Origin: Cupriavidus metallidurans CH34
GTDB lineage: Bacteria; Pseudomonadota; Gammaproteobacteria; Burkholderiales; Burkholderiaceae
Reading direction: 5' to 3'
DNA: 64,000 nt
NCBI RefSeq assembly: GCF_000196015.1
Contig: NC_007973.1
Location: 1,426,001 to 1,490,000 of the forward strand
In this document: positions 54,643 to 64,000 of the stretch, piece by piece
Numbering within the stretch: the first letter of the stretch is position 1
Layout of the letters: every line of letters starts with the position of its first letter
Translations under genes and position numbers: made by a program
Notes under the pieces: generated by a model
What the model was told of the DNA's origin: nothing
What the model saw: the letters and a program-made list of their open reading frames with translations, nothing else
The model's database searches: none

Positions 54643-55806
54643 ATGCAAGTTCTCTGGTTCATTCCCACCCACGGCGACAGCCGCTACCTCGGCACGTCGG
54701 AAGGCGCGCGCGAGGTCAGCTTCGACTATCTGAAGCAGGTCGCCGTGGCTGCCGACACGCTTGGCTATGACGGTGTGCTGATTCCCACCGGCCGCTCCTG
54801 CGAAGACCCGTGGGTGGTGGCATCGGCCTTGGCCGCCGTCACCCGCAAGCTGCGGTTCCTGGTGGCGCTGCGTCCGGGTTTGATGACACCGACACTGGCC
54901 GCGCGCATGGCCGCCACGTTCGATCGCGTGTCCAACGGCCGCTTGCTCGTCAATCTGGTCACTGGCGGCGATGTGGCCGAACTGGAAGGCGACGGCTTGT
55001 TCCTGAACCACGCCGAACGCTATGAGGCTTCGGCGGAGTTCATCCGCGTGTGGCGCGACCTGCTGGCCGCCAGCCACGAGAACGGCGAGATCAGCTTCGA
55101 AGGCAAGCACGTCACGGTCAAGGGCGCGCGCGTGCTGTACCCGCCGATTCAGCGACCGCATCCGCCGGTGTACTTCGGCGGGTCCTCCGAGGCTGCGCAC
55201 GACCTCGCCGCCGAGCAGGTGGAGACGTACCTGACCTGGGGCGAGCCGCCCGCCGACGTCGCGAAGAAGATCGCCGACGTGCGCGCCCGCGCCGCGAAGC
55301 ACGGCCGCACGGTGCGCTTCGGCATCCGCCTGCACGTGATCGTGCGCGAGACCGACGCCGCAGCATGGGCGGCTGCCGACGAACTGATCAGCAAGCTCGA
55401 CGACCAGACCGTGGCACGCGCCCAGGCCGTGTTCGCGAAGATGGATTCGGAAGGGCAGCGGCGCATGGCGGCGCTGCACGCGGGTGGCACCCGTCGCACG
55501 CGTGAGGCGCTCGAGATCAGCCCGAATCTGTGGGCGGGTGTCGGACTCGTGCGTGGCGGGGCTGGCACCGCACTGGTCGGCGATCCGAAGACCGTGGCGG
55601 CACGCATCGAGGAGTACGCGGCGCTGGGTATCGATACTTTCGTGCTCTCCGGCTATCCGCATCTGGAGGAGGCCTATCGTTTTGCCGAACTCGTGTTCCC
55701 GCTGCTGCCGCGCAAGGTGCGCGACAAGTTGCCGGGGCAGGTGCTGTCCGGTCCGTTTGGTGAAGTCATGGCCACCGGCATCGTGCCGATCGCCTCGCAA
55801 AGCTGA
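54643..55806 (+). CDS. ssuD: FMNH2-dependent alkanesulfonate monooxygenase
   Basis: Releases sulfite from alkanesulfonates using reduced FMN and O2. The 387-residue protein starts [17 protein letters not shown], as in SsuD, and has the flavin/substrate segments [30 protein letters not shown] and [16 protein letters not shown]. It follows ssuA by 27 bp. No ssuE flavin reductase gene is in this cluster, so reduced flavin must come from elsewhere. Confidence 0.94.
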   Translation: MQVLWFIPTHGDSRYLGTSEGAREVSFDYLKQVAVAADTLGYDGVLIPTGRSCEDPWVVASALAAVTRKLRFLVALRPGLMTPTLAARMAATFDRVSNGRLLVNLVTGGDVAELEGDGLFLNHAERYEASAEFIRVWRDLLAASHENGEISFEGKHVTVKGARVLYPPIQRPHPPVYFGGSSEAAHDLAAEQVETYLTWGEPPADVAKKIADVRARAAKHGRTVRFGIRLHVIVRETDAAAWAAADELISKLDDQTVARAQAVFAKMDSEGQRRMAALHAGGTRRTREALEISPNLWAGVGLVRGGAGTALVGDPKTVAARIEEYAALGIDTFVLSGYPHLEEAYRFAELVFPLLPRKVRDKLPGQVLSGPFGEVMATGIVPIASQS

Positions 55807-55818
55807 GGGAGGCTGACC

Positions 55819-56625
55819 ATGAGCGCGCCCCATTCCATTGCGCCACGCCGGATCGACTGGCGCCAGGCCGCCCGCGCGATTGCGCCGTGGATCGTCCCGA
55901 TCCTGCTGATCGTCGTCTGGCAGGTTGCCTCGCAGGCGGGCTGGCTATCCAACCGCGTGCTGCCAGCACCGTTGGCCGTGGTCGAAGCGGCCTGGACGCT
56001 GGCCGCATCCGGCGAACTCTGGAAGCACGTGTGGATCAGCACATGGCGCGCGCTGGTCGGTCTGGCCATCGGCGGCGGTCTGGGTCTCGTACTCGGGCTG
56101 CTGACCGGCACGTTTCGCACGGCTGCCACGCTGCTCGACAGCACGCTGCAGATGGTGCGCAACATCCCGCCGCTGGCGCTGATTCCGCTGGTGATTCTCT
56201 GGTTCGGCATTGACGAGACGGCCAAGTTATTTCTGGTGGCGCTCGGCGTGTTCTTTCCGGTGTACCTGAATACGTACCACGGCATCCGCGCGGTCGACCC
56301 GGCGTTGGTCGAAATGGCGCGCAGCTATGGCCTGTCGGGCTGGCGCCTGTATCGCGAGGTGATCCTGCCCGGCGCGCTGCCCGGCATCCTCGTCGGCGTG
56401 CGGTTCTCGCTCGGGTTGATGTGGGTGATCCTGATCGTTGCGGAAACCATCTCCGCCCAATCGGGTATCGGCTACATGACGATGAACGCGCGCGAGTTCC
56501 TGCAGACCGATGTGGTGCTGGTGGGCATCCTGCTCTACGCGCTGCTCGGCAAGCTGGCCGACGTGCTGTCACGGGCGCTGGAGCGGCACTGGCTGCGTTG
56601 GCACCCCGGTTACCTGTCTGCCTGA
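55819..56625 (+). CDS. ssuC: aliphatic sulfonate ABC transporter permease
   Basis: The 268-residue inner-membrane permease has about six hydrophobic segments (IVPILLIVVWQVASQAG first). The cytoplasmic coupling motif EMARSYGLSGWRLYREVILP is near residue 165 and contacts the SsuB ATPase. It lies 12 bp after ssuD and 40 bp before ssuB. Confidence 0.93.
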   Translation: MSAPHSIAPRRIDWRQAARAIAPWIVPILLIVVWQVASQAGWLSNRVLPAPLAVVEAAWTLAASGELWKHVWISTWRALVGLAIGGGLGLVLGLLTGTFRTAATLLDSTLQMVRNIPPLALIPLVILWFGIDETAKLFLVALGVFFPVYLNTYHGIRAVDPALVEMARSYGLSGWRLYREVILPGALPGILVGVRFSLGLMWVILIVAETISAQSGIGYMTMNAREFLQTDVVLVGILLYALLGKLADVLSRALERHWLRWHPGYLSA

Positions 56626-56665
56626 ACTCTGCCTGAGATCTGTTTGAAGGATGAAGGAGCTTGCG

Positions 56666-57541
56666 ATGATGCATACGCATCCGGTGGAACAGGCTGCGCT
56701 GGCCTGGCTTGACGCGAATCTTGCCCGACGTGATGCGGCGCGCCCGGCCGCGCGTGCTTCGCACGGTGTCGGCGGCATCGCGCTGCATGTGGAGCAGGTT
56801 GTGAAGCGCTACAACGGGCGCGAGGTGCTGCACGGTGTGAACCTGCGTGCGGCGCCAGGCGAGTTCGTGGCGATTGTTGGTCGTAGCGGGTGCGGCAAGA
56901 GCACGCTGCTGCGCCTGGTGGCGGGGCTGGAGTCTGCGGACGCGGGCGCCGTGGCGCTCGACGGTCAACCGGGCGGCACGCCATCGAGTGTCCGCGTGAT
57001 GTTCCAGGATGCGCGTCTGTTGCCGTGGAAGCGTGTACTCGACAACGTCGCGATCGGCCTGCCGCGCGAACGCCATGCCGATGCGGCTGCGTTGCTCGAT
57101 CAGGTGGGTCTGGCGGATCGCGCCAACGAATGGCCGGCGCGGTTGTCTGGCGGCCAGCGTCAGCGCGTGGCACTGGCCCGCGCACTGGTTCACCATCCGC
57201 GCCTGCTGCTGCTCGACGAACCGCTCGGCGCGCTCGACGCGCTCACGCGGATCGAGATGCAGGCGCTGATCGAATCGTTGTGGCGCCGGCTCGGCTTCAC
57301 TGCGCTGCTGGTGACCCATGACGTATCCGAGGCCATCGCGCTGGCGGACCGTGTGGTGCTGATCGAAGACGGACGTATCACGCTGGATCAGCAGGTGACG
57401 CTGGCACGACCGCGCCAGCGTGGCACTGCGGATTTTGCGCAAATCGAGGACACGGTGCTGCGCCGTGTGATGCGGCAGGAGTCTCCGGCCGCCTCCGATG
57501 CCGAACTTCACTTTCGCTCCGCCGAGGAGTTCCTATCATGA
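56666..57541 (+). CDS. ssuB: aliphatic sulfonate ABC transporter ATP-binding protein
   Basis: Powers sulfonate import. The start at 56666 follows AAGGAG, giving 291 residues with a ~45-residue N-terminal extension before the ABC domain. Walker A is GRSGCGKST, the signature is [15 protein letters not shown] and Walker B is [13 protein letters not shown], followed by the H-loop [10 protein letters not shown]. The C-terminal ~45 residues are longer than usual. A 4-bp overlap leads only to a 13-codon ORF. Confidence 0.93.
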
Positions 57542-57592
57542 GCTTTCAGGCGATCCGCTCGCATCGAAAGCTGTCTTGAAGTCGAATCCATC

Positions 57593-58420
57593 ATGACCAT
57601 CGATTCCGCACTTGAACGCTATCTTCAAACGTTGCCCCGTGAACCCGTGCCTGGCCGCGAGCTGTGGCGTGACGTGAACGGGCAGGTGCAGGGCCAGTAT
57701 TTCCAATGCTCGCTGACCAGCGCCTTCGAACCGCTGGTCACGCTGGCTGATCGCGGCGTAGTGGCGCACGAAGGGTCGATCCGTACCTATGCCGAGGATG
57801 GCGTGGGGCTGGCGGCGTGGAAGCTGTTTGCGATGGCCGCCGACGACACATCGCTGGTGTCGCTGGATCGCCTGACGCGGCTGGTCCATGCGATCAACTA
57901 CTTCGCGGCCGATGGCGAGCACAAGCTCGTGCTCAATGTGCACAACCGTTTGCTGGCCGCGGTTGCGGACGATCATGGAGCGGCCTTCCGTCGCGCGCTG
58001 GAGTCGCTGGGTTTGCCAATCGGGCGCTTTGTGATCCAGGTGCCTGCCAGCGCGAACGACGACCTGCCGCTGCTGCTGCACGTGGTGGGCAACTACCGGC
58101 GCAATGGTTTCGCGGTGAGCCTGCAGGCATCCGACCCCGCCGAGGCCGGCGCCCTGATGGCGCACGCCATGCCGGACTGGCTCAAGCTGGACATGCGCCG
58201 CACGTGGACCGACCGTCAACTGAGCGGGCTACGCGCCAGCGCCGAGGGCGCCGGCGTGACGTTGATCGGCCGGCGCCTGCAGGACGACGAGGCCGTCGAG
58301 CGCTTGCAGAACGCGGGCATCGTGCTCGGGCAGGGCAGAGTGATCGCCGATGAACCGGTGCCGGCACGCGGATTGCATGTCCGGGCGGTACCGGAACAAC
58401 ACAAACTGGAGAGGGCATGA
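57593..58420 (+). CDS. degenerate EAL-domain-like protein in the ssu operon
   Basis: The 275-residue protein resembles the fold of EAL cyclic-di-GMP phosphodiesterases: the N-terminal FEPLVTLADRGVVAHEGSIR occupies the place of the EAL motif (reading EGS), and a later DWLKLDMRRTW segment aligns with the usual DxxKxD strand region. Several catalytic metal ligands are missing, so it is probably a sensor or inactive scaffold. It sits 51 bp after ssuB and overlaps a hydrolase gene by 4 bp, which places it in a sulfonate operon. Its role there is unknown to me. Confidence 0.7.
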   Translation: MTIDSALERYLQTLPREPVPGRELWRDVNGQVQGQYFQCSLTSAFEPLVTLADRGVVAHEGSIRTYAEDGVGLAAWKLFAMAADDTSLVSLDRLTRLVHAINYFAADGEHKLVLNVHNRLLAAVADDHGAAFRRALESLGLPIGRFVIQVPASANDDLPLLLHVVGNYRRNGFAVSLQASDPAEAGALMAHAMPDWLKLDMRRTWTDRQLSGLRASAEGAGVTLIGRRLQDDEAVERLQNAGIVLGQGRVIADEPVPARGLHVRAVPEQHKLERA

Positions 58421-59082
58421 CGATATCGAAGCTGCCGGGCGGGGTGTCCCGGCTGGAAGTGCCACGCGGCTTGCAGATCCTCACCGTGCCGGGCTTGCAT
58501 GGCAGTGGGCCCGCGCATTGGCAAAGCCGTTGGGAATCGCGCTATCCGGACTGGCAACGCATCGAACAGCACGACTGGAGCCGGCCGAGCCTGCCGCTCT
58601 GGGCGGAGCGGGTGTCCGAGGGCGTCTCGCGCGCGTCGCGCGTGGCGCGGCACGGCGCGGTGCTGGTGGCGCATAGCTTCGGTTGCCTGGCGACGCTGCG
58701 TCAGGCGGTGCTCGATCCGGTCGGCATTGCAGGGGCGCTGCTTGTGGCGCCTGCCGATCCGGACAAGTTCGGCGTGGCAGCGCTGCTGCCCACATGGCGG
58801 CTGCCATTCCCGACCATCGTCGTCGCCAGCACCAACGACCCATGGATGTCGCAACGCACTGCCTTCAGTTGGGGCACGCTGTGGGGCAGTGAACTGGTTG
58901 ATGCCGGTGCAGCCGGTCATATCAATGCGGACTCCGGCCTGAACGATTGGCCGCAGGGACAGGCCTTGCTCGCCACATTGCTGCAGCGGATCGAGTCGGA
59001 TGGCCGGGTTCTATCCCTGGGTGATGGATCGACCACCTGGGATATGTCGATCGAAGTGACGCAGGCAGCGCCATATATCTAA
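58417..59082 (+). CDS. alpha/beta hydrolase, RBBP9/YdeN family
   Basis: The 221-residue protein has the LTVPGLHGSGPAHWQSRWE start of this family and the nucleophile S87 in AHSFG. An aspartate (STNDPWMS) and histidine (GHINADSG) follow at the usual distances. Such small serine hydrolases have been linked to various esters; the substrate here is unknown. It begins inside the previous stop (ATGA), suggesting co-expression with the EAL-like protein and the ssu genes. Confidence 0.85.
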   Translation: MTISKLPGGVSRLEVPRGLQILTVPGLHGSGPAHWQSRWESRYPDWQRIEQHDWSRPSLPLWAERVSEGVSRASRVARHGAVLVAHSFGCLATLRQAVLDPVGIAGALLVAPADPDKFGVAALLPTWRLPFPTIVVASTNDPWMSQRTAFSWGTLWGSELVDAGAAGHINADSGLNDWPQGQALLATLLQRIESDGRVLSLGDGSTTWDMSIEVTQAAPYI

Positions 59083-59151
59083 AACGTCTAAAGAAATTCG
59101 TAAAGATTCGTTCTGTTTATAAGGGCGCATCTGCAAAATTTGTCTCGTAGG

Positions 59152-59173
59152 CCGGCGCGATATGCGCCGGTTT
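59152..59173 (+). terminator. hairpin between the ssu operon and cysT
   Basis: CCGGCGC, loop GATAT and GCGCCGG are followed by TTT. It lies 70 bp after the hydrolase stop and 61 bp before the cysT start. It could end the ssu transcript or form a leader structure for cysTWA. A repeated ATTCGT element sits ~45 bp upstream (59095-59112). Confidence 0.5.
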
Positions 59174-59233
59174 CATAAGGAAGCGTCGGATGCGGCACAA
59201 ATGCCCGCCGGCACAAGACCAGACGAGACACGC

Positions 59234-60169
59234 ATGCCTTCCACGATTTCCCTGGCGGACGCCCCCCCGCCGGCCGCCGAAGCACCAAGGCGGCCCGTAT
59301 CCGCGAGCCAGCGCTTCACGGTGTTGCCGGGCTTTGGCCTGTCGCTCGGCTTCACGATCTTCTACCTGACGCTTATCGTCCTGATCCCGCTGTCGGCCAC
59401 GTTCCTGAAGACGTTCACGATGACGTGGGACGCGTTCTGGACCACGGTTTCGAACCCGCGCGTGGTGGCGTCGCTGGAACTCAGCTTTGGTGCGTCGTTG
59501 GTGGCCGCGATCATCAACACGGTGTTTGGCCTGGTCGTGGCATGGGTGCTGGTGCGCTATCGGTTCTTTGGCAAACGGGTGATCGACGCGCTGGTGGACC
59601 TGCCGTTCGCGCTGCCCACTGCCGTGGCCGGTATCGCGCTGACCGCGCTGTTCGCGGGCAACGGCTGGATTGGCCGCTGGCTGGAACCGCTTGGCATCAA
59701 GGTGGCCTTCACGCCGTTGGGCGTGGTGGTGGCCCTGACCTTCATCGGCCTGCCGTTCGTGGTGCGCACGGTGCAACCGGTGCTCGAGGATGTCGAGCGC
59801 GAACTGGAGGAGGCCGCCGCGAGCCTGGGCGCTTCCCGGCTGCAGACGTTCTCGAGGGTGATCCTGCCCGCCATCCTGCCGGCGCTGCTGACGGGCTTCG
59901 CGCTGTCGTTCGCCCGTGCCACGGGCGAGTACGGATCGGTGGTGTTCATCTCCGGCAACATGCCGATGGTCTCCGAGATCGCGCCGCTGATGATCTACTC
60001 GAAGCTCGAACAGTACGACTACGCCGGTGCCACGGCCGTGGCCGTGGTGATGCTGGTGATCTCCTTCGTGCTGCTGTTGCTGATCAACCTGTTGCAAGCC
60101 TGGACGCGCCGTCACCAGAGCGGTGTCCGTGCCGCCGCGCTGCCCGATGGCAATCCGGAGGTGAACTGA
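59234..60169 (+). CDS. cysT: sulfate/thiosulfate ABC transporter permease CysT (CysU)
   Basis: The 311-residue permease starts at ATG 59234 ([20 protein letters not shown]); a longer ORF from 59162 includes the hairpin region. About six transmembrane segments follow ([20 protein letters not shown] first). The coupling motif [20 protein letters not shown] is near residue 205. It is followed 1 bp later by cysW. Confidence 0.93.
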   Translation: MPSTISLADAPPPAAEAPRRPVSASQRFTVLPGFGLSLGFTIFYLTLIVLIPLSATFLKTFTMTWDAFWTTVSNPRVVASLELSFGASLVAAIINTVFGLVVAWVLVRYRFFGKRVIDALVDLPFALPTAVAGIALTALFAGNGWIGRWLEPLGIKVAFTPLGVVVALTFIGLPFVVRTVQPVLEDVERELEEAAASLGASRLQTFSRVILPAILPALLTGFALSFARATGEYGSVVFISGNMPMVSEIAPLMIYSKLEQYDYAGATAVAVVMLVISFVLLLLINLLQAWTRRHQSGVRAAALPDGNPEVN

Positions 60170-60170
60170 G

Positions 60171-61088
60171 ATGGCTGGTGCAATTTCCCGTCTGGGTGGC
60201 CCAGGTGCCCCAGGCGCCCCAAGTGCCCACGTACAGGCCGCGCAGTTCCCGCACGACGCCACTGGCGAATCACGCTGGGTGCGGTACGGGCTGATCACGG
60301 TCGCGGTGCTGTTCCTGGGGCTGTTCCTGTTCATCCCGCTGGCGTCAGTGTTCTATGAGGCGCTGCGCAAGGGTGTCGATACCTATCTGGCTGCATTGAC
60401 CGAGCCGGATGCCGTGTCGGCCATCAAGCTGACGCTGACGGTCGCCGCGATCGCGGTGCCGCTCAATGTGGTGTTCGGCGTGGCCGCCGCGTGGGCCATC
60501 GCCAAGTTCGATTTCCGCGGCAAGAACCTGCTGATCACGCTGATCGACCTGCCGTTCTCGGTGTCGCCTGTGATCTCCGGCCTGATCTACGTGCTGATGT
60601 TCGGCGCGCAGGGTTGGTTCGGACCATGGCTGGAGGCGCACGACATCAAGATCATGTTCGCCGTGCCCGGGATCGTGCTGGCGACGATCTTCGTGACGTT
60701 CCCGTTCGTGGCGCGCGAGCTGATTCCGCTGATGCAGGCGCAGGGCAGCGAGGAGGAAGAGGCTGCCATCGTGCTGGGCGCTTCCGGCTGGCAGACGTTC
60801 TGGCACGTGACGCTGCCGAACATCCGCTGGGGCCTGCTATACGGCGTGATTCTCTGCAACGCGCGGGCGATGGGCGAGTTCGGCGCCGTGTCGGTGGTAT
60901 CGGGTCATATCCGCGGCCTGACCAACACCATGCCGCTGCACGTCGAGATTCTCTACAACGAATACAACTTCGCGGCCGCGTTCGCGGTGGCGTCCCTGCT
61001 GACGCTGCTGGCGCTGGTCACGCTCGGTATCAAGACGCTGGTCGAAATCCGCGCCAGCCGGGAACAACTGGAAGGGCAGCCATCATGA
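60171..61088 (+). CDS. cysW: sulfate/thiosulfate ABC transporter permease CysW
   Basis: Partner permease of CysT. The 305-residue protein has a Pro/Ala/Gly-rich N-terminus, about six transmembrane helices, and the coupling motif [20 protein letters not shown] near residue 205. The gene overlaps cysA by 4 bp. Sequence and order match cysTWA. Confidence 0.93.
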   Translation: MAGAISRLGGPGAPGAPSAHVQAAQFPHDATGESRWVRYGLITVAVLFLGLFLFIPLASVFYEALRKGVDTYLAALTEPDAVSAIKLTLTVAAIAVPLNVVFGVAAAWAIAKFDFRGKNLLITLIDLPFSVSPVISGLIYVLMFGAQGWFGPWLEAHDIKIMFAVPGIVLATIFVTFPFVARELIPLMQAQGSEEEEAAIVLGASGWQTFWHVTLPNIRWGLLYGVILCNARAMGEFGAVSVVSGHIRGLTNTMPLHVEILYNEYNFAAAFAVASLLTLLALVTLGIKTLVEIRASREQLEGQPS

Positions 61089-62188
61089 GCATTCAGGTCA
61101 GGAACGTACACAAGCGCTTTGGCGATTTCGTAGCGCTCAACGACGTCTCGCTGGACTTCGCCGAAGGCGAACTCACCGCGCTGCTGGGGCCGTCGGGCTG
61201 CGGCAAGACCACGCTGCTGCGAATCATCGCGGGCCTGGAGCGCGCCGACGCGGGACAGGTGGTGCTGGCAGGGCAGGATGCCTCGACCCAGCACGTGCGC
61301 CAGCGCAATGTGGGTTTCGTGTTCCAGCATTACGCGCTGTTCAAGCACATGACCGTATTCGAGAACGTGGCTTTCGGCCTGCGCGTGAAGCCGCGCGGCG
61401 AGCGTCCGTCCGAGGCGAAGATCCGCGAGAAGGTGAAGTCGCTGCTCGAACTCGTGCAGCTCGACTGGCTTGCTGATCGCTTCCCCGCGCAGTTGTCGGG
61501 CGGTCAGCGCCAGCGCATCGCACTGGCTCGCGCATTGGCCGTGGAACCACGCGTGCTGCTGCTCGACGAGCCGTTCGGCGCACTGGACGCCAAGGTGCGC
61601 AAGGAACTGCGCCGCTGGCTGCGCCGGCTGCACGACGATCTGCACGTTACCAGCGTGTTCGTCACGCATGACCAGGAGGAGGCGCTTGAAGTGGCCGACC
61701 AGGTGGTGCTGATGAACCGTGGCAGCGTGGAGCAGTTCGGCACACCCGAGGCCGTGTACAACCACCCGGCCACGCCGTTTGTGTTCGGCTTCCTCGGCAA
61801 CGTGAACCTGTTTCACGGCCGGCTGGAGGTGGGCGACAGCGGCGGCCTGCTGCACACCGGCGAGGCCGTGCTGCCCGTGGTCGGTAGCGGCCATGAGACC
61901 GAGGGCGATGCGGTGGCCTATGTCCGTCCGCATGATCTCGACCTTGAACGCTATGCGCCGGGCACCGACGGCATCGCGGTAACGCTGCGTCGCGCGCTGA
62001 CGCTGGGCCCGGTGGCCCAGCTCGAACTCGAACGCGAAGACAACCAGGACGTGATCGAGGTGGCGCTGCCGCTCGAGCGCTTCCGCCATCATGGTTTCAA
62101 GGAGGGCGAACTGCTGGCGGTACGGCCGCGGCAGTTGCGTGTCTTCAATCAGGGCCGGACAACACAAGAACAGGGAGCGGCACGATGA
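61085..62188 (+). CDS. cysA: sulfate/thiosulfate ABC transporter ATP-binding protein CysA
   Basis: ATPase of the sulfate importer. The start at 61085 overlaps the cysW stop, giving 367 residues. Walker A is GPSGCGKTT, the signature [15 protein letters not shown] and Walker [15 protein letters not shown]-terminal TOBE-type regulatory domain follows, after about residue 235 ([20 protein letters not shown]). It overlaps cysB by 4 bp, linking transporter and regulator. Confidence 0.94.
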   Translation: MSIQVRNVHKRFGDFVALNDVSLDFAEGELTALLGPSGCGKTTLLRIIAGLERADAGQVVLAGQDASTQHVRQRNVGFVFQHYALFKHMTVFENVAFGLRVKPRGERPSEAKIREKVKSLLELVQLDWLADRFPAQLSGGQRQRIALARALAVEPRVLLLDEPFGALDAKVRKELRRWLRRLHDDLHVTSVFVTHDQEEALEVADQVVLMNRGSVEQFGTPEAVYNHPATPFVFGFLGNVNLFHGRLEVGDSGGLLHTGEAVLPVVGSGHETEGDAVAYVRPHDLDLERYAPGTDGIAVTLRRALTLGPVAQLELEREDNQDVIEVALPLERFRHHGFKEGELLAVRPRQLRVFNQGRTTQEQGAAR

Positions 62189-63135
62189 ATTTCCAGCAAC
62201 TGCGATCGATTCGCGAGGCGGTGCGCCGCCAGTTCAACCTCACCGAAGTGGCCAACGCGCTTTACACGTCGCAGCCCGGTGTGTCCCGCCAGATTCGCGA
62301 GCTCGAGGAAGAGCTGGGTGTGGAGATCTTCGAACGCTATGGCAAGCGGCTGACCGGCCTGACCGAGCCCGGCCGGGAGATCGTCCGCATCGTCGAGCGC
62401 CTTCTGCTCGAAGCGGAGAACCTGCGCCAGGCGGGCGACGAGTTCGCCGGCCGCCATACGGGCCGGCTGACTGTCGCCACCACCCACACGCAGGCGCGCT
62501 ACGCGCTGCCCAAGGTGGTGCAGAGCTTCCGGCGCGAGTATCCGCATGTGACGCTGGCGCTGCAGGAAGCGTCGCCGGCGCATATCGTCGAACTGCTGCT
62601 GACGGGGCAGGCCGATATCGGTATCGCCACCGAGGCCGTGGCCAGCGAAGCCGGTCTGACTTCGTTCGAGGCCTATAGCTGGCAGCACGTGATCGTGGTG
62701 TCGCCCGACCATCCGCTGACGCGGCTGCCCGAGCCGACGCTGGAGGACATCGCCAACTTCCCGCTCATTACCTACGACGCGGGCTTCACAGGCCGCCGCA
62801 AGATCGACGGTGCGTTCGCCGAGGCCGGCCTGCAGCCGGAGATCGTGCTGACCGCGATGGACGCTGACGTCATCAAGACCTATGCCGAGCTGGAACTGGG
62901 CGTGGGCATCATCGCGTCGATGGCGTATGACGCGCGCAAGGACGAAGGGCTGGTGCGGATCTCGGCCGACCATCTGTTCGAACCGAACGTCACCAGCGTG
63001 GCCGTGCGACGCGGCGCTTATCTGCGCGGCTACGCCCATGCGTTCATCAACATGTTCGCGCCGCACCTGTCGCGCGACACGGTCTCCACGGCCCTGGCCG
63101 AATCCGCGCATCGCCCGGCGCTGGCTGCTGCCTGA
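62185..63135 (+). CDS. cysB: LysR-type sulfur-assimilation regulator CysB
   Basis: The 316-residue regulator has the HTH region [20 protein letters not shown], then [20 protein letters not shown]. The effector domain includes [20 protein letters not shown], typical of CysB/Cbl, which sense O-acetylserine, sulfate or APS. Its 4-bp overlap with cysA suggests that it is co-transcribed with the sulfate transporter it controls, an arrangement also seen in other Burkholderiaceae. Confidence 0.92.
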   Translation: MNFQQLRSIREAVRRQFNLTEVANALYTSQPGVSRQIRELEEELGVEIFERYGKRLTGLTEPGREIVRIVERLLLEAENLRQAGDEFAGRHTGRLTVATTHTQARYALPKVVQSFRREYPHVTLALQEASPAHIVELLLTGQADIGIATEAVASEAGLTSFEAYSWQHVIVVSPDHPLTRLPEPTLEDIANFPLITYDAGFTGRRKIDGAFAEAGLQPEIVLTAMDADVIKTYAELELGVGIIASMAYDARKDEGLVRISADHLFEPNVTSVAVRRGAYLRGYAHAFINMFAPHLSRDTVSTALAESAHRPALAAA

Positions 63136-63377
63136 GTTGGCGGCCCCGGCAGGCGTCGGGGCCATCGCCACGTTTGGCGCTTTCCGCTCGCTTGTCGGGC
63201 TCCACTACCTTTCGCGCCATCTGTCGCCGGTTCGTCGCACGGCGCTTCCGTCCCGGGCCGGTCCGGCGTAAAGTGCCCCCATCGCGGCCCGGCGGTGTTT
63301 CCTTGCCCGGTCTTGCGCGATGCTGCAGTGCATCAGAGATTTGCACGCGGTACCTGTAGCGAGAGGAGGGAGAGAAC

Positions 63378-64000
63378 ATGCGCCTATCGTGCGCGGGCCC
63401 GTCGCGGCTCAATATTCTTTGGCGCGACCTGCTGTTCGTGCTCTGCATGAACACGGTGATCGCCGTCAGCCTCAACTACGGCTTCCGTACCGCCGGAACG
63501 CTGCTCCAGAATTTTGCCTACAGCCAGCTGATCGGTCTCTCGATCTGGGTGCTGATCGATATCCCCCGCGTCCTGATCTGGTGGAACGATCGTCCGCGTC
63601 GATGGCCGTTCATGTGCCTGGCCGTGGTGGCGGTGCCAATGGGCGTGGTGATGGGTAGCTGGGCGACACGCGAATTGCTGGGGCTGCCGGAGAAGTCCGC
63701 GGCGGAGACCGGCGACATGCTGCGCATGTGCCTGATCGTCGGGATGCTGGCGTCGGCGAGCATGATCTACTTCTACTGGTCGCGCGAGAAGCTGGCGTAC
63801 CTGGAGCGGCAGGCCGCGCTCGACGCCTTGCAGCGCGAGGAAGCCGAAAAGCAACTCGTGCGCGCCCAGTTGATGGCGCTGCAGGCACAGATCGAGCCGC
63901 ATTTCCTGTTCAACTCGCTGGCCAATCTCGACGGCCTGATCGCCACCGACCCCCGCGCGGCGCGCCAGTTGCTGCAGCGGCTGATCGGTTTCCTGCGCAT
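63378..64000 (+). CDS. LytS/YehU-type sensor histidine kinase, N-terminal part (runs off window)
   Basis: The frame is open to the window end, giving 207 residues. Hydrophobic helices (VLCMNTVIAVSLNYGFRTAG region, then LSIWVLIDIPRVLIWW, FMCLAVVAVPMGVVMG, MLRMCLIVGMLASASMIYFYW) form the membrane sensor. They lead through a helical linker to QLMALQAQIEPHFLFNSLAN, the phospho-accepting H box of LytS-type kinases. AGGAGGGAGAG lies before the ATG. A LytTR-family response regulator gene is usually next. Nothing else is clear in 63136-63377. Confidence 0.88.
   Translation, partial: MRLSCAGPSRLNILWRDLLFVLCMNTVIAVSLNYGFRTAGTLLQNFAYSQLIGLSIWVLIDIPRVLIWWNDRPRRWPFMCLAVVAVPMGVVMGSWATRELLGLPEKSAAETGDMLRMCLIVGMLASASMIYFYWSREKLAYLERQAALDALQREEAEKQLVRAQLMALQAQIEPHFLFNSLANLDGLIATDPRAARQLLQRLIGFLR

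Noticed and set aside
57538..57579. 13-codon ORF overlapping the ssuB stop
   Set aside because: Too short and without independent support; may simply be chance after the ATGA.

Overview
The window looks like a Cupriavidus chromosome (Burkholderiaceae, high GC). The strongest evidence is a phaC-phaA-phaB-phaR polyhydroxybutyrate locus whose proteins and phaC promoter (TTGACA, 18 nt, AACAAT) closely follow C. necator, and a bktB-type thiolase nearby. The arrangement (a Tn4371-family integrative and conjugative element carrying aromatic catabolism genes, ending just before bamD-rluD-pgeF-phaCAB) matches what I remember of the C. metallidurans island CMGI-2. The species is inferred from memory and was not checked.

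Region 1 (1-17.7 kb, minus strand except the first gene) starts inside an IS5-family transposase. It then holds a 22-gene aromatic-degradation array read right to left from a sigma-54-type promoter at about 17.73 kb. The order is a six-component phenol hydroxylase (dmpKLMNOP type), a plant-type ferredoxin (dmpQ), catechol 2,3-dioxygenase (dmpB), a GlcG/HbpS-like protein, the dehydrogenase/decarboxylase branch of meta-cleavage (dmpCEFGHI), a complete toluene/benzene monooxygenase (tmoABCDEF type) and a frameshifted glutathione S-transferase. Together these could oxidise benzene or toluene to phenols, phenols to catechols, and catechols to pyruvate and acyl-CoA. No hydrolase (dmpD) and no sigma-54 activator gene lie in the window.

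Region 2 (17.7-22 kb, plus strand) has a 110-bp internally deleted IS6-like remnant. A small PHB-related accessory group follows: a phasin-like protein, an acetoacetyl-CoA reductase paralogue, a universal stress protein, a small uncertain ORF, an SDR and a LysR regulator.

Region 3 (21.8-34.9 kb) is the conjugation module of the element: an EexN-like lipoprotein, traG, a CopG-like protein, trbBCDEJKLFGI and a DUF2274-type gene, then a strong terminator and a candidate attR (TTTTTTGT, 34892-34899) about 40 bp from the bamD stop codon.

Region 4 (34.9-64 kb) is core chromosome. It holds bamD, divergent from rluD-pgeF; the PHB locus; a coiled-coil membrane protein; rimO; bktB; a secreted hypothetical protein; a cystathionine beta-lyase; a Fur-box-associated PepSY membrane operon; and serB. 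A large sulfur-assimilation block follows (sbp, a leader-like small ORF, ssuADCB, a degenerate EAL protein, an alpha/beta hydrolase, cysTWA, cysB), and the window ends inside a LytS-type sensor kinase. I saw no rRNA, tRNA or CRISPR array.
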